Assembly: GCA_015055805.1 (NCBI GenBank)
Contig: SVHN01000001.1
Location: 186,001 to 250,000, forward strand
From: Clostridiales bacterium
GTDB taxonomy: Bacteria > Bacillota > Clostridia > Christensenellales > Borkfalkiaceae
Length of the DNA stretch: 64,000 nucleotides
Reading direction: 5' to 3'
Position 1 is the first letter of the stretch. The number at the start of each line of letters is the position of its first letter. The translations under genes were made by a program, and so were the position numbers. Below are positions 27,951 through 36,113 of this stretch, piece after piece. The notes beneath the pieces were generated by a model. The model worked only from the letters and a program-made list of their open reading frames with translations. It was not told the origin of the DNA and did no database searches.

Positions 27951-29786
27951 ATGAAATTGAATTACTTAAAAACTGCAACGTTTGCACCCGAAATAAAAGT
28001 GTGTGATACTGAATATAACGCAGCTAAGATAATCGACGCTATTAAACTTGCCGACAAAGAAAAGGTTGAACTTTTAGTTCTTCCCGAACTTTGCGTTGTC
28101 GGCTGTACGGCAGGTGATCTTATAAAGTTTTCAACCCTTTTAGACGGCGCAGATAAAGCAGTTAAAGATATTGCCGCTGCAACCGCAGGAAAAAACCTTA
28201 TCGTTTTCGTCGGCGCACCCGTAAGGCATGACGGCGCGGTGTTTAGTTCGGCAATATGTATTCGTGACGGAAAGATTCTAGGAATAGTTCCAAAATCGTA
28301 TAATTTTAGTAACGTAGTGTTTATTAATGCTTTCGGTCAAGACGATATCCCTATGGGTAAAAACGTTACGTTTAAAGCAAGTGGCGTTAATCTTAAACTC
28401 GGCGCAGAGATAGGCAGCGAACTGTTCGATAAATATCCACCGTCAATCGACCTTGAAAACGGCGGTTGTAACGTAATCGTCAATACCTATTCAGAGTACG
28501 AATATTCGGGCGCGGTGGAAAAACGCGCCTTGGCGGTGCGCGCAAATTCCGAGCGTTTAGGTGTGGCGTACGTTTTATCTAACGCAGGAAAAGGCGAGTC
28601 TACAACAGACGGAGTGTTTTCAGGCCACGGTATAATCTGTGAACGCGGAGAAGTGGTTTCGGAGAAAAAGCCGTTTGAAAGCGGACTTAACGTAAACTAT
28701 ATCGACCTTGACGGCTTTGCAGAAACCAATAGAGAAGTTTATAACAACGAAGTATACGAAGTAAAATTCCATCTTAAATTAAACGGCGAAAGTGAAAGAG
28801 GTTACGAAAGATTGCCCTTTATTAAAGACGGGGAAGAAGAGCTGCTTTTGAATATTCAGGCGCGTGGACTTGCTAAAAGAATAGAGCATACCCACTCAAA
28901 GACCTTGGTGCTTGGACTTTCGGGCGGACTTGATTCAACACTTGCGCTTATTGCGTGCGATAGAGCAATGACTATTTTAGGTCGCGATAAAAAAGACATT
29001 ATAACGGTTACGATGCCGTGTTTCGGAACGAGTTCAAGAACGCTTGATAACAGTATTCGTCTAGCAAAGGCTTTCGGTACGACACTTAAAAAGACAGACC
29101 TAACCAAAGCCGTTAAAAGACATCTAAAAGATATAGGGCACGACGGCGAAACCAAGGACGCCGCATACGAGAACGCTCAGGCAAGGGAACGCACGCAAGT
29201 GCTTATGGATATGGCGAATATGTATAACGGCTTAGTAGTCGGGACCGGTGACCTTTCCGAACTAGCCTTAGGCTTTGCAACCTATAACGGCGACCATATG
29301 AGTATGTACGCGGTCAACGCGTCTATCCCAAAAACACTCGTCCGTCATCTATCGGCATATTCTGCTAACAACTTAAAGGGTAAGGCGAAATCTACCATCA
29401 TGGATATCATTGATACACCCGTGAGTCCAGAACTTATTCCGTCGGGCGATAAGACTATCGTTCAAGTAACCGAAGATATAGTAGGTCCGTATATATTGCA
29501 CGACTTCTTTTTATATAATATGTTAAAGCGTGGCTTTTCACCCAAAAAGATTTATACTGCGGCAGTAAACACCTTTAATGGTGAGTTTGACGGTCAGACC
29601 ATATTAAAATGGCTTAAAGTTTTCGTTCGCCGTTTCTTTACCCAACAGTTTAAGCGTTCGTGCATGCCTGACGGCGTAAAAGCAACCGAACTTTCCTTAT
29701 CCCCAAGGTCAGGCTTTAAGATGCCGTCCGACGCGGTGTTTACTCTTTGGCAACAAGAACTTGACGATATTAGAGTAAACTCATAA
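27951..29786 (+). CDS. nadE: NAD+ synthase with degenerate glutaminase domain
   Basis: A 611-residue two-domain NAD synthase. The N-terminal nitrilase-like glutaminase domain keeps the catalytic Glu46 (LPELC) and Lys115 (VPKSY), but the position of the cysteine nucleophile (normally in a GVEICED...PPS context) reads GAEIGSELFDKYPPS, so residue 155 is glycine. The C-terminal synthetase domain is intact, with the PP-loop SGGLDS, a TMPCFGTSSRT block and GTGDLSELALGF. The enzyme therefore probably amidates deamido-NAD with free ammonia, or gets ammonia another way. Other cysteines (e.g. Cys173) do not align with the nucleophile. Monocistronic. Confidence 0.92.
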   Translation: MKLNYLKTATFAPEIKVCDTEYNAAKIIDAIKLADKEKVELLVLPELCVVGCTAGDLIKFSTLLDGADKAVKDIAAATAGKNLIVFVGAPVRHDGAVFSSAICIRDGKILGIVPKSYNFSNVVFINAFGQDDIPMGKNVTFKASGVNLKLGAEIGSELFDKYPPSIDLENGGCNVIVNTYSEYEYSGAVEKRALAVRANSERLGVAYVLSNAGKGESTTDGVFSGHGIICERGEVVSEKKPFESGLNVNYIDLDGFAETNREVYNNEVYEVKFHLKLNGESERGYERLPFIKDGEEELLLNIQARGLAKRIEHTHSKTLVLGLSGGLDSTLALIACDRAMTILGRDKKDIITVTMPCFGTSSRTLDNSIRLAKAFGTTLKKTDLTKAVKRHLKDIGHDGETKDAAYENAQARERTQVLMDMANMYNGLVVGTGDLSELALGFATYNGDHMSMYAVNASIPKTLVRHLSAYSANNLKGKAKSTIMDIIDTPVSPELIPSGDKTIVQVTEDIVGPYILHDFFLYNMLKRGFSPKKIYTAAVNTFNGEFDGQTILKWLKVFVRRFFTQQFKRSCMPDGVKATELSLSPRSGFKMPSDAVFTLWQQELDDIRVNS

Positions 29787-29805
29787 AAATCTAAATACAA
29801 CATAA

Positions 29806-29841
29806 AAAATTCACGGCAAAATCACGCCGTGAAATTTTTTT
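29806..29841 (+). terminator. Terminator after nadE
   Basis: Stem TTCACGGC / GCCGTGAA extended by A-T pairs, followed by a long T run. Confidence 0.9.
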
Positions 29842-29871
29842 AAAATTTTTTAATTTTTTTTGTAAAATCTC

Positions 29872-29900
29872 TTGACAAAACTAAAACGGCTGATTATAAT
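29872..29900 (+). promoter_or_regulatory. Consensus promoter of perR-rubrerythrin-rubredoxin
   Basis: TTGACA (29872-29877), exactly 17 bp, TATAAT (29895-29900): a full-consensus sigma-A promoter, overlapped by the PerR-type operator. Confidence 0.88.
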
Positions 29901-29916
29901 AATAGTAATCATTACT
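29894..29916 (+). promoter_or_regulatory. PerR/Fur-type operator overlapping the -10 box
   Basis: TTATAATAATAGTAA (29894-29908) matches the PerR box TTATAATnATTATAA at 12 of 14 defined positions and covers the -10 box. A second, perfect inverted repeat AGTAATCATTACT (29904-29916) overlaps it. The arrangement predicts autorepression by the Fur-family protein encoded immediately downstream, released on peroxide or metal change. Confidence 0.7.
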
Positions 29917-29970
29917 GATAACGCTTTTGCGGACGGCAATGATTAAAGAAAGCAAAAGGAGGTGGATAGC

Positions 29971-30363
29971 GTGAGATATTCAAGGCAAAGGGAAATAGTA
30001 TCGGATATCTTAAAGGGTAGGAAAGATCACCCTACGGCAGATATGATATATACGAGTGCAAGAGAGATTGAGCCGAATATAAGTTTAGGAACGGTTTATA
30101 GAAATTTGAAACTTCTTGCAGACGAAGGTCAAATTCTTACGCTAGAAACCGAAGATAAAAGATTGCATTACGACGGTGACACTTCTAGGCACTCACATTT
30201 CATATGTAGTAGGTGTGGAAAAATAATAGATTTGTTTAAGCCTGCAAAAACCCCGACCGAGATAAACGAACTTAACTTAAGAGTAACGGGTGAAAAGTGT
30301 GTGTATTACGGATATTGTACCGATTGTCTTGACGAGGCAGGGCACAACGCCGATGCAAACTAA
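29971..30363 (+). CDS. perR: Fur-family peroxide/metal regulator (PerR-like)
   Basis: About 130 residues with a winged-helix N-terminus (YSRQREIVSDILKG, then NISLGTVYRNLKLLADEG as recognition helix) and a C-terminal metal domain with YDGDTSRHSHFIC, CSRCGK and YCTDC. The two CxxC pairs bind structural zinc, and the Asp/His-x-His arrangement resembles the regulatory site of PerR. I use GTG 29971 because AAAGGAGG lies 8 bases upstream; the in-frame GTG at 29962 would overlap that site. The downstream rubrerythrin and rubredoxin form the oxidative-stress regulon, which favours PerR over Fur or Zur. Confidence 0.88.
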   Translation: MRYSRQREIVSDILKGRKDHPTADMIYTSAREIEPNISLGTVYRNLKLLADEGQILTLETEDKRLHYDGDTSRHSHFICSRCGKIIDLFKPAKTPTEINELNLRVTGEKCVYYGYCTDCLDEAGHNADAN

Positions 30364-30433
30364 AAAACAATAGACGAAAAAATAAAAAATAAAAAAATAT
30401 ATATGGGGAAACCCAAGAAAAAGGAGATTAGTT

Positions 30434-30979
30434 ATGAAAAAATTTGTATGTACTGTATGTGGTTACGTTCACGAAGGCGATGCTGCCCCTGCAAGATGCC
30501 CGCTTTGCGGCGCACCTGCTACCAAGTTTAAAGAGCAGGCAGAAGAACGCGCATGGGCTGCTGAGCACGTTGTAGGCGTTGCAAAAGGGGTTGATCCCGA
30601 AATAATCGAAGGACTTAGAATGAACTTTAACGGTGAATGCACCGAAGTAGGTATGTATCTTGCAATGGCAAGAGTAGCGCACCGTGAAGGGTATCCTGAA
30701 ATCGGACTTTACTGGGAAAAAGCGGCGTACGAAGAAGCGGAACACGCAGCAAAATTTGCAGAACTTTTGGGCGAAGTTGTAACCGATTCTACCAAGAAGA
30801 ATTTGGAACTTCGTATTGATGCTGAAAACGGCGCAACCGCAGGTAAATTCGAACTTGCTAAAAAGGCAAAAGAATTGAACCTTGACGCTATTCACGACAC
30901 CGTTCACGAAATGGCACGCGACGAAGCGCGTCACGGCAAAGCGTTTGAAGGTCTCTTAAAGAGATATTTTGGAAAATAA
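30434..30979 (+). CDS. Reverse rubrerythrin (rubredoxin domain first)
   Basis: A 181-residue peroxide reductase in which the rubredoxin domain is N-terminal (Cys6, Cys9, Cys22, Cys25) and the ferritin-like diiron domain follows, with carboxylate/His motifs EAEHAAKF and DEARHGKAF. This domain order marks reverse rubrerythrins, which reduce hydrogen peroxide and oxygen in anaerobic Clostridia. It lies 70 bases after perR with no terminator between and is followed by a rubredoxin, so the three genes probably form one oxidative-stress operon. Confidence 0.93.
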   Translation: MKKFVCTVCGYVHEGDAAPARCPLCGAPATKFKEQAEERAWAAEHVVGVAKGVDPEIIEGLRMNFNGECTEVGMYLAMARVAHREGYPEIGLYWEKAAYEEAEHAAKFAELLGEVVTDSTKKNLELRIDAENGATAGKFELAKKAKELNLDAIHDTVHEMARDEARHGKAFEGLLKRYFGK

Positions 30980-31009
30980 TAACGGTTTATAAAAAAAGAG
31001 GTGAGTCCA

Positions 31010-31141
31010 ATGAAATATGTATGTAAAGTTTGCGGATACGAATACGACGAAGAAGCGGAAGGCGTAAAGTTTGACGAACTTCCCGACGACTATGCTTGCC
31101 CATTGTGCGGCGTAGGTAAAGACGAGTTCGAACCTGCATAA
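31010..31141 (+). CDS. Rubredoxin (short)
   Basis: A 43-residue protein, [18 protein letters not shown]..., with the two cysteine pairs CKVCG (5, 8) and CPLCG (31, 34) binding one iron atom. Rubredoxins are usually 52-54 residues; this one lacks part of the loop between the pairs, as some short clostridial rubredoxins do. An AAGAGGTGAG ribosome binding site precedes the ATG. Likely electron donor to the adjacent reverse rubrerythrin. Confidence 0.92.
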   Translation: MKYVCKVCGYEYDEEAEGVKFDELPDDYACPLCGVGKDEFEPA

Positions 31142-31176
31142 TAAATAAAAAAATTATAAAAATCAAATGTGAGCAA

Positions 31177-31210
31177 AAAATAGCGACGGTGAATACACCG
31201 TCGCTATTTT
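31177..31210. terminator. Terminator after the rubredoxin gene
   Basis: A perfect 15-bp stem (31177-31191 with 31196-31210), loop AATA. The T run is short (TTTT), with A residues upstream, so it may work in both directions. Confidence 0.82.
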
Positions 31211-31337
31211 CGTGTTGACGGCAATCAAAAAACGCAAAATGTCAAATATTCATAATTTTAGGTCAAATTTTCAACTTGAAATATCATGATAAATATAATA
31301 TCATATATGAGATAAAGCATAAAAAACAAGGGGAATT

Positions 31338-32441
31338 ATGAATAAAACGATTAAGAAAATTATATGCCTGTTGCTTGTAGTGTTTAGTTTTTCCTTTATA
31401 TTTCAAGCGTGTAAGCCTGAGCCTGAAGAAGAAACCCCGCCACCACACGTTCACGAATATGAGAACGGGACTTGTGAGTGCGGTGAAATAGACAAGCAGT
31501 TTACTACTGACGGCGTTAAAATGGAACTAGTTAATGAAGAGTATTACAAAGTAACCGAGTATACGGGGACTAATAAGCGCGTGTTTATAGGCGAAACGTA
31601 TCAAGGAAAACCCGTCAAGGAAATAGCAGACGGCGCATTTAAGTCTAAACTGTTATTGAGATTGATAAATATTCCCGACGCGATCGAAGTTATCGGCGAG
31701 AAAGCATTTTTCGCTTGCACGGCGATAGAGAAGATAAAAGTTCCTGAAACAACTAGAAAGATAGGCAATAAAGCATTTGCCGAGTGCACTGCCGTTACCG
31801 AGATAGAATATAGAGCAAAAACTATTGAAATCGGAGAAAATCCGTATCTATATCTTTTCGATAACGTTGGAACGGCGGGGAAAGGCGTATCGGTAGTCAT
31901 AGGAAATTCGGTTGAGAGTATTCCCGATTATTTTTTCTATCCTGAAAAAACCGAAGACGGGAAATATCCAAGGGCAAATATAGCAAGCTTAAAGTTTGAA
32001 GATAATAGCGCATGTAAAGAAATAGGCGACGCTGCCTTTTACGCAATACGTCAAATCAAGGAAATCGACTTTGGCGCAAATTCGGTCTTGGAAGTTATAG
32101 GCGATTCTGCGTTCGGGTCTTGTAACGGCGTAGAAACGCTAACCTTACCAGCAACTATGAAATATATAGGTAGGTATGCTTTTGGAGCAATGCAAAAACT
32201 CACCACTCTATATATAGGCGAGGCTGACGGTTGGCAATTGAAAAGGGGTAAGAGCGATAATCAAGAGATTGTAAAGGTAGAAGATCTCAGCGCATACTTA
32301 AAGAGTTCTAGCGAGTTTAATACGATTGCTATTGACCAAGAAACAAAACTTTCGGATTTAGAATTTTCCAACCTTTCCGACCCTGAAATAAACGCACGAC
32401 TTTTTACTGCGTTAGGTAAGTTTGCTTGGGAAAGAGTATAA
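31338..32441 (+). CDS. BspA-like leucine-rich-repeat lipoprotein
   Basis: A 367-residue secreted lipoprotein. The signal peptide ends in a lipobox-like FQAC (Cys25), followed by an acidic, proline-rich linker and a short HVHEYENGTCECGE segment with His and Cys suited to metal binding. From about residue 85 there are BspA-type (LRR_5) repeats with patterns such as VKEIADGAFKSK, IEVIGEKAFFAC and TRKIGNKAFAEC. Such proteins sit on the surface of gut Firmicutes and mediate adhesion or binding; the ligand is unknown. A TATAAT at 31294-31299 may be its -10 box, but no good -35 box is visible. Confidence 0.85.
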   Translation: MNKTIKKIICLLLVVFSFSFIFQACKPEPEEETPPPHVHEYENGTCECGEIDKQFTTDGVKMELVNEEYYKVTEYTGTNKRVFIGETYQGKPVKEIADGAFKSKLLLRLINIPDAIEVIGEKAFFACTAIEKIKVPETTRKIGNKAFAECTAVTEIEYRAKTIEIGENPYLYLFDNVGTAGKGVSVVIGNSVESIPDYFFYPEKTEDGKYPRANIASLKFEDNSACKEIGDAAFYAIRQIKEIDFGANSVLEVIGDSAFGSCNGVETLTLPATMKYIGRYAFGAMQKLTTLYIGEADGWQLKRGKSDNQEIVKVEDLSAYLKSSSEFNTIAIDQETKLSDLEFSNLSDPEINARLFTALGKFAWERV

Positions 32442-32459
32442 AAATTGAATAATTAAACG

Positions 32460-32492
32460 GCGGCGGAAAAAAACTTTTCCGCTGCTTTTTTT
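32460..32492 (+). terminator. Terminator after the BspA-like gene
   Basis: Stem GCGGCGGAAAA / TTTTCCGCTGC (one G-T pair), loop of four, then seven T. Confidence 0.9.
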
Positions 32493-32513
32493 CGGTATAA
32501 ATATCCTAAACGA

Positions 32514-32542
32514 TTGTAATTTTTTGCAAGTTGTCGTATACT
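32514..32542 (+). promoter_or_regulatory. Promoter of the VTT protein and glycosylase genes
   Basis: TTGTAA (32514-32519), 17-bp spacer, TATACT (32537-32542), 35 bases before ATG 32578. Confidence 0.65.
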
Positions 32543-32577
32543 TATTAGGTAGAGAAAATTTAGGTTAAAAGGTATAA

Positions 32578-33330
32578 ATGACAAAGCTTAATCCGCAAAC
32601 CAAACAGGTAATAATAAAACTTCTAATATCAGCCGCGGTTATCGGCGCGATACTCGTCGCGTCGTACTTTGTTTTCCGCGCGCTTGGTTGGTCGGAACTA
32701 ACCAAAGAACAGTTGCAAGAATACATTAAATCCACGGGCGTTATTGCCCCGATAGTATTTATTGCAGTAACTTTCGCGCAGGTGACCTTAGTTCCTATTC
32801 CGGGCGCGGTAACCATACTTGCAGGAAACTATCTGTTCGGGTTTTGGCTTGCCTTTTTGTATTCGTATATAGGTATGATGATAGGATCGGTCGCGTCATT
32901 TGCGCTCGGCAGAATAATAGGAAGACCTTACGTAAACTGGGTGGCAGGCGGGAAAGAAAAGGCGGACGAGTGGATTAAAAAACTTAAAGGCAGAGAAACG
33001 GTGTTTTTATTCTTTGCGTTTTTATTGCCGCTTTTTCCCGACGATATTCTGTGCGCAATCGCAGGCGCATTGCCTATAAGATGGTCAACTTTTATGGCAA
33101 TGCAGTTTTTCACTAGGGCAACGTCCATATCGTGTACGCTTTTATTTATGTCGGGTGAAATAATTCCCTTTGCAGGCTGGGGACTTGTAGTGCTTGCGGT
33201 AGTTGGCGTTCTTGCGATAGTTGCGTTTATATTGAGCCTAAAATACGCCGAAAAAATCAACGCCTTTTTTTCGGATTTTATAGATAAAATAGTGAGCAAG
33301 TTCAAAAAATCTTCAAGCGAAGAAAAATAA
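32578..33330 (+). CDS. TVP38/TMEM64 (VTT/DedA-like) membrane protein
   Basis: A 250-residue membrane protein with about six helices and the VTT domain core: VPIPGAVTILAGNYLFG, then GSVASFALGRIIGRPYVNW and FLLPLFPDDILCAIAGALP. Relatives are lipid scramblase- or flippase-like proteins or handle undecaprenyl phosphate recycling; the exact substrate of TVP38-type bacterial members is not settled. It shares a promoter with the downstream DNA glycosylase (24-base gap). Confidence 0.87.
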   Translation: MTKLNPQTKQVIIKLLISAAVIGAILVASYFVFRALGWSELTKEQLQEYIKSTGVIAPIVFIAVTFAQVTLVPIPGAVTILAGNYLFGFWLAFLYSYIGMMIGSVASFALGRIIGRPYVNWVAGGKEKADEWIKKLKGRETVFLFFAFLLPLFPDDILCAIAGALPIRWSTFMAMQFFTRATSISCTLLFMSGEIIPFAGWGLVVLAVVGVLAIVAFILSLKYAEKINAFFSDFIDKIVSKFKKSSSEEK

Positions 33331-33354
33331 CGAAAGAATAAAGATTATACGATT

Positions 33355-34206
33355 ATGAAAAACCTTGTTAAGATAGAATTTTCAGCAGAATATTTTAACG
33401 TAAAAGACACCCTAGAGTGCGGTCAAATTTTTAGATTTATTCCGTATAAAGACGGATTTAAGGTGTACTCTAAGGACAAGTGCGCCTATTGTTACAATAT
33501 GCAAAAAAACGCAGTAATAGAGTGCGATAGGCAAGACGAAGAGTATTTTTATAACTTTTTTGACTTAGATCGCGACTATTCTGAAATTTACGAACAGGCA
33601 AAAGTGCAAGGCGTAGATATACTAAAAAAGGCGGCAGAGTACGGAAAGGGCATAAGAATACTTAATCAGGATAGGGAAGAAACACTTTTTTCCTTTATCG
33701 TATCGCAGAACAATAATATTCCTAGAATAAAGGGGATTATCGAAAAACTGTGCTTATATTTGGGCGATAAAAAAGAGTTTATGTGTGAAGAATATTTTTC
33801 CTTTCCAAAGGCGCAAAAAATGTCAGAGCGTAGCCAAGAGTTTTATAAAAGCATAGGCTTAGGCTATCGCGCCGAGTACGTGAGAAGACTTGCTGAAAAT
33901 ATTAATAACGGGTTTAACTTAGAAGATTTGGACAAGTTAAATACAGAAGACCTAAAAAAAGCCTTGCTTAAAATCCACGGCGTAGGTGGAAAGGTAGCAG
34001 ACTGTGTAACCCTTTTCGGGTTTAAAAGGAGCGACAGTTTTCCCGTAGATACTTGGATAGAAAAGGTGTATAGGGAAGACTTTAACGGCGCGCTTACCGA
34101 CAGAAGAAAAATTACCGAGTACTTTAACGAACGGTTTAAGGAATATGCCGGATATTTTCAGCAATATTTATTTTTTTATAAACGCAGCGGCGAAAAAAAT
34201 ATTTAA
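33355..34206 (+). CDS. 8-oxoguanine DNA glycosylase (OGG1-like)
   Basis: A 283-residue HhH-GPD glycosylase/AP lyase removing 8-oxoguanine. The N-terminal domain starts with the FNVKDTLECGQIFRF pattern of OGG proteins; SFIVSQNNNIPRIKGIIEKL follows. The helix-hairpin-helix IHGVGGKVADCVTLFGF contains the presumed catalytic Lys (GGKVADC), and the conserved Asp is in FPVDTWIEKVY. No iron-sulfur cluster, in keeping with the OGG1/AlkA branch. The ribosome binding site is weak. It is probably cotranscribed with the VTT gene and fits the oxidative-stress theme nearby. Confidence 0.9.
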   Translation: MKNLVKIEFSAEYFNVKDTLECGQIFRFIPYKDGFKVYSKDKCAYCYNMQKNAVIECDRQDEEYFYNFFDLDRDYSEIYEQAKVQGVDILKKAAEYGKGIRILNQDREETLFSFIVSQNNNIPRIKGIIEKLCLYLGDKKEFMCEEYFSFPKAQKMSERSQEFYKSIGLGYRAEYVRRLAENINNGFNLEDLDKLNTEDLKKALLKIHGVGGKVADCVTLFGFKRSDSFPVDTWIEKVYREDFNGALTDRRKITEYFNERFKEYAGYFQQYLFFYKRSGEKNI

Positions 34207-34242
34207 AAGCCCAAAAAGGGAATAAAAAGTCGATTAAAATAA

Positions 34243-34272
34243 TTGTCAAAAACAAAAGAATTGTGTTATACT
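34243..34272 (+). promoter_or_regulatory. Promoter of the NifU-like/GGGtGRT pair
   Basis: TTGTCA (34243-34248), 18-bp spacer, TATACT (34267-34272), followed by TTGGAGGG before ATG 34316. Confidence 0.68.
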
Positions 34273-34315
34273 AAGAAAAGTGAGATTATAAAAAATATTT
34301 GGAGGGCATAGATTT

Positions 34316-35017
34316 ATGCAGTATTCAACTGAAGTTAAAGAAATGACCTGCGTTTGCAAAGGACCTAAGCACGGTCCTGCTCCTATCCCTGAAGAGGGCA
34401 GATGGGTAGAGGCAAAGGAAATCAAAGATATTTCCGCGTATACGCACGGTGTAGGCTGGTGCGCACCCCAACAGGGCGCGTGCAAATTGTCGCTCAACGT
34501 TAAGAACGGTATTATTGAAGAAGCACTCGTTGAAACCATTGGTTGTTCAGGTATGACCCACTCTGCGGCAATGGCAGCAGAAATTCTTCCGGGCAAAACC
34601 CTTTTGGAAGCACTTAATACCGACCTTGTTTGCGACGCAATCAACACGGCAATGAGAGAACTTTTCTTGCAGATCGTTTACGGACGTTCACAGTCAGCGT
34701 TCTCAGAAGACGGTTTGGTAATCGGCGCAGGTATGGAAGACCTTGGTAAAGGCGAACGTTCAATGGTAGGTACTATGTACGGTACTAAGGCAAAGGGCGT
34801 AAGATACTTGGAAATGACCGAAGGTTATTGCACGAGAATGGCACTTGACGAGAACAACGAAGTTATCGGTTACGAATTTGTTTCACTCGGCAAAATGACC
34901 GACTTTATTAAGAAAGGTATGGAACCCAATGAAGCGTACGAAAAGGCAAAAGGCACTTACGGTCGCTTTAAGGAAGAAGACGGCGCGGTTAAGTACATTG
35001 ACCCGCGTAAGGAATAA
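34316..35017 (+). CDS. NifU-like iron-sulfur scaffold-type protein (GGGtGRT partner)
   Basis: A 233-residue protein related to the IscU/NifU N-terminal scaffold, with cysteines in TCVCKG, GWCAPQQGAC and ETIGCSGMTH and the continuing AEILPGKTLLEALNTDLVCDAI region. It contains an insertion relative to ordinary IscU. This type is found next to GGGtGRT proteins in many anaerobes. Its precise function is not known; assembly or delivery of an iron-sulfur cluster to the partner is a reasonable inference. Strong ribosome binding site GGAGGG. Confidence 0.82.
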   Translation: MQYSTEVKEMTCVCKGPKHGPAPIPEEGRWVEAKEIKDISAYTHGVGWCAPQQGACKLSLNVKNGIIEEALVETIGCSGMTHSAAMAAEILPGKTLLEALNTDLVCDAINTAMRELFLQIVYGRSQSAFSEDGLVIGAGMEDLGKGERSMVGTMYGTKAKGVRYLEMTEGYCTRMALDENNEVIGYEFVSLGKMTDFIKKGMEPNEAYEKAKGTYGRFKEEDGAVKYIDPRKE

Positions 35018-35034
35018 TAGGGAGGTACAATATC

Positions 35035-36048
35035 ATGGCACAGTTTGAAGGTTATGAAAGACGTGAAGCCAAAATTCTTGCTACGTTAAAAGAATACGGC
35101 ATTTCATCAATTGACGAATGTAAAGAAATCTGTGATAAGTACGGTATTGATCCCTATACTATCACACAGGAAACCCAGCCTATCTGCTTTGAAAACGCAA
35201 AATGGGCATACACCGTAGGTTCTGCAATCGCATTAAAAGCAGCAGAAAAAACCGGTGATAAGTCGGCTGCAACCGCAGCAGCAAATATCGGTATCGGTCT
35301 TCAGTCTTTCTGTATTCCCGGCTCGGTTGCTGAGAACAGAAAGGTTGGTTTAGGACACGGTAACCTTGGTAAAATGCTTTTATCTGAAGAAACCGAGTGT
35401 TTCTGTTTCTTAGCAGGCCACGAATCTTTCGCAGCAGCAGAAGGCGCAATCAAAATCGCATTGAACGCAAACAAAGTTCGTGTTAAACCTTTAAGAGTTA
35501 TCCTTAACGGTCTTGGTAAAGACGCAGCGTATATCATTTCTAGAATAAACGGCTTTACTTACGTTGAAACAAAGTTCGATCCTGCAACCGAAGAAGTAAA
35601 CGTTTTGGAAGAAAAACCCTTCTCTAAGGGCGCAAGAGCAAACGTAAAATGCTACGGTTCGGATAGCGTACCCGAAGGCGTTGCAATCATGAGATTAGAA
35701 AACGTAGGCGTTTCTATTACCGGTAACTCTACTAACCCCACCAGATTCCAGCATCCTGTTGCAGGAACTTATAAGAAGTGGGCAATCGAGAACGGCAAGA
35801 GCTACTTCTCTGTTGCATCAGGCGGCGGCACGGGCAGAACCTTGCACCCCGACAACATGGCAGCAGGCCCTGCATCTTACGGTATGACCGACACTATGGG
35901 AAGAATGCATAGCGACGCTCAGTTCGCAGGCTCAAGTTCAGTTCCCGCTCACGTTGAGATGATGGGTTTAATCGGTGCTGGTAACAACCCGATGGTTGGT
36001 ATGACCGTTGCTTGCGCAGTTGCTGTTCAAGAAGCATTAAATAAATAA
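35035..36048 (+). CDS. GGGtGRT protein
   Basis: A 337-residue protein with the family's name-giving motif GGGTGRT near residue 263, inside a glycine-rich C-terminal third (TGRTLHPDNMAAGPASYG, then GSSSVPAHVEMMGLIGAGNN). The family is conserved in anaerobic bacteria but has no established function. It is preceded by a GGGAGG site 17 bases after the NifU-like gene, so the two are cotranscribed. Codon use is strongly biased towards preferred codons (as in glyA and rubrerythrin), suggesting high expression. Confidence 0.9.
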   Translation: MAQFEGYERREAKILATLKEYGISSIDECKEICDKYGIDPYTITQETQPICFENAKWAYTVGSAIALKAAEKTGDKSAATAAANIGIGLQSFCIPGSVAENRKVGLGHGNLGKMLLSEETECFCFLAGHESFAAAEGAIKIALNANKVRVKPLRVILNGLGKDAAYIISRINGFTYVETKFDPATEEVNVLEEKPFSKGARANVKCYGSDSVPEGVAIMRLENVGVSITGNSTNPTRFQHPVAGTYKKWAIENGKSYFSVASGGGTGRTLHPDNMAAGPASYGMTDTMGRMHSDAQFAGSSSVPAHVEMMGLIGAGNNPMVGMTVACAVAVQEALNK

Positions 36049-36062
36049 GTAAATCTAAAAAT

Positions 36063-36097
36063 CAAAACACATCCTTTTTTGCTAAGGGTGTGTTTTG
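36063..36097 (+). terminator. Terminator-like hairpin after the GGGtGRT gene
   Basis: A 13-bp stem (36063-36075 with 36085-36097, one G-T pair). The downstream tract is only TTG rich, so some read-through into the deacetylase gene, which has no promoter of its own that I can see, is likely. Confidence 0.7.
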
Positions 36098-36113
36098 TTG
36101 TAAAGGTGGTAAA

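Noticed and set aside
30428..30934. 168-codon minus-strand ORF opposite the reverse rubrerythrin
   Set aside because: Cys- and Phe-rich composition typical of an antisense shadow; the plus-strand protein has all cluster ligands.
31276..31299. Promoter TTGAAA / TATAAT before the BspA-like gene
   Set aside because: The spacer is only 12 bp, too short for a sigma-A promoter; only the -10 box remains plausible.
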